Source: Paragonimus skrjabini miyazakii (taxonomy: Eukaryota; Platyhelminthes; Trematoda; Plagiorchiida; Troglotrematidae). From it: a stretch of DNA of 64,000 nucleotides. Below the pieces are notes generated by a model. It was not told the origin of the DNA. It did not search any database and was given only the letters and a program-made list of their open reading frames with translations. The stretch lies in contig JTDE01000282.1 in NCBI GenBank assembly GCA_014338405.1, positions 67,932 to 131,931 of the forward strand. The letters run 5' to 3'. Of the stretch, positions 63,080 to 64,000 are shown one piece after another. A program made the position numbers and the translations under genes. Within the stretch, counting starts at the first letter, position 1, and each line of letters begins with the position of its first letter.

Positions 63080-64000
63080 ACTTACTTACCGTTTAGTCAG
63101 AATGTTAGTCGCTTCTACATCTGTTATAACGGAGCCATCAGAGGTGTAATGTTGTAAAATGACAACATTATCTCTTGTGTGTTCTGTGACCCCACTGTAG
63201 AAATGCTTAGGATTAACCTTCAGCTTTTGGGCGAGACCGCGTTGACACCAAATTCGATCATTTCTGATAGCAACCTATTTGGCGACATGACATGTTAAAA
63301 TAAACAAAAGAATGTTTTGCGTGTTCTAGCTGACACCTGCTCCTTAGTGAATGTTTCAATATAATCAGATATTTGACTCTATTTCCTTGAAAAGTTCGAT
63401 TGATTACTAGTTCGGGGACGATTCGCTGGGAAATAATTGTGAATGACACTGGAATTAGTCTCAAATCAATCAGCCAGTGATGTCCCAAACTGTATAGTGA
63501 TAGAACAAGGTCTTTTTACTACGCTGAGCTACCTTTGTTCCTGTGAAATTAACTGTGTGACTACTTTTTGGACTCATATTTTCGATAAAATGTCTAATTT
63601 CGTACAGATATCTGAATTCAGAAGTGATTCGTAGACTGCCTATTCTGTCACGTTGGTAAGAAGTCAATGAATGCACGGTTACAGTAACAATTGAGAGAAA
63701 CAGAATTACATATAAATATAGAGGTAACAAGAAGCAGAAAATGGTTTGCTTTTTGTGTACTGCATAAAAGGATGAGTCTAAAACATAATTATTTATATAC
63801 AGATTACACCCCCAAATCAAGTGGGGATTTGATGGCTGATGTGAATTGGTTCACGATGAACGAACGGGTAGTGATGATAACAAATACGTTGGAAGTCAAC
63901 GAGCTTGGCGCAAACTTAATCTGACCGGCTTCTCACAAACCTTAAGTCAAGACTTCCTTCCTGAACTAATGATGACACCATGCGTTGCGAGGTGACCAAA

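Larger units (their letters stand above)
61480..64000 (-). mobile_element. Second degenerate CR1-like retrotransposon (truncated by window)
   Basis: Minus-strand pieces in order are an endonuclease tail near 63930-63820 (APSSLTSNVF ... SPLDLG, aligning with VPSCLNYILTN ... APFGRSDH of the plus copy), a linker at 63480-63090 (WCQRGLAQKLKVNPKHFYSG), and RT blocks at 63080-62270 (SQIRIKLQNL, GFRRECSCAKNLLIAYDFW, FDFSGPVDRVNYS). The C-terminal block lies at 61906-61500 (TLVTAESVECFKLILN). Frameshifts and stops occur throughout. Motif A keeps its Asp, and motif C survives only as FYASDK. The 5' end lies beyond 64000. Confidence 0.8.

Noticed and set aside
63691..63924. Plus frame that looks like a last exon (acceptor TTTATATACAG, then a stop)
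   Set aside because: The other strand aligns here with the endonuclease end of the CR1-like copy, so this frame is its shadow.
1..64000. CRISPR arrays, bacterial operons, rRNA genes
   Set aside because: No regularly spaced direct repeats, no ribosome-binding-site/ORF organisation and no rRNA-like sequence were seen; the window looks eukaryotic.

Overview
The window reads as eukaryotic nuclear DNA. It is AT-rich, has two N gaps, has no open reading frame longer than about 150 codons apart from runs of N, and carries tRNA-derived repeats and several broken retrotransposons. The mix of CR1-like, RTE-like (SR2-type) and Penelope-like elements, with long introns, resembles a platyhelminth genome, most likely a trematode. 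That assignment is inference; no host gene was recognised well enough to prove it.

Layout. 1-330: a palindromic pair of tRNA-like units. 1990-6176: two 696-bp arms, 99% identical and inverted, around a 2.8-kb spacer. 6.5-13 kb: candidate ectodomain exons on the plus strand and one candidate exon on the minus strand. 18.9-20.7 kb (minus): RTE-like remnant. 23.6-26.4 kb (plus): CR1-like remnant with endonuclease, reverse transcriptase and C-terminal parts. 29.7-31.1 kb (minus): Penelope-like element with reverse transcriptase and GIY-YIG parts. 38.2-38.6 kb: a SINE next to a 259-bp hairpin element. 41.6 and 53.3 kb: more head-to-head tRNA-like pairs. 61.4-64.0 kb (minus): a second CR1-like copy running off the window.

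The one host gene I can argue for lies on the plus strand. Exons at 35190-35391, 48294-48533, 58211-58369 and 59062-59176 splice in frame at consistent phases, contain one membrane segment, and end in a stop codon with AATAAA signals about 90 bp downstream. Further plus-strand candidates at 6562, 7006, 12141, 12702, 44241, 45779 and 46544 have open frames and splice-like ends, and several carry N-glycosylation sequons, so they may encode its outer domain. I do not recognise the protein. Most of the rest is intron or intergenic DNA with no visible genes.

The most unusual structures are the near-perfect 696-bp inverted duplication and the fact that one tRNA-like family occurs as inverted pairs at every locus seen here.
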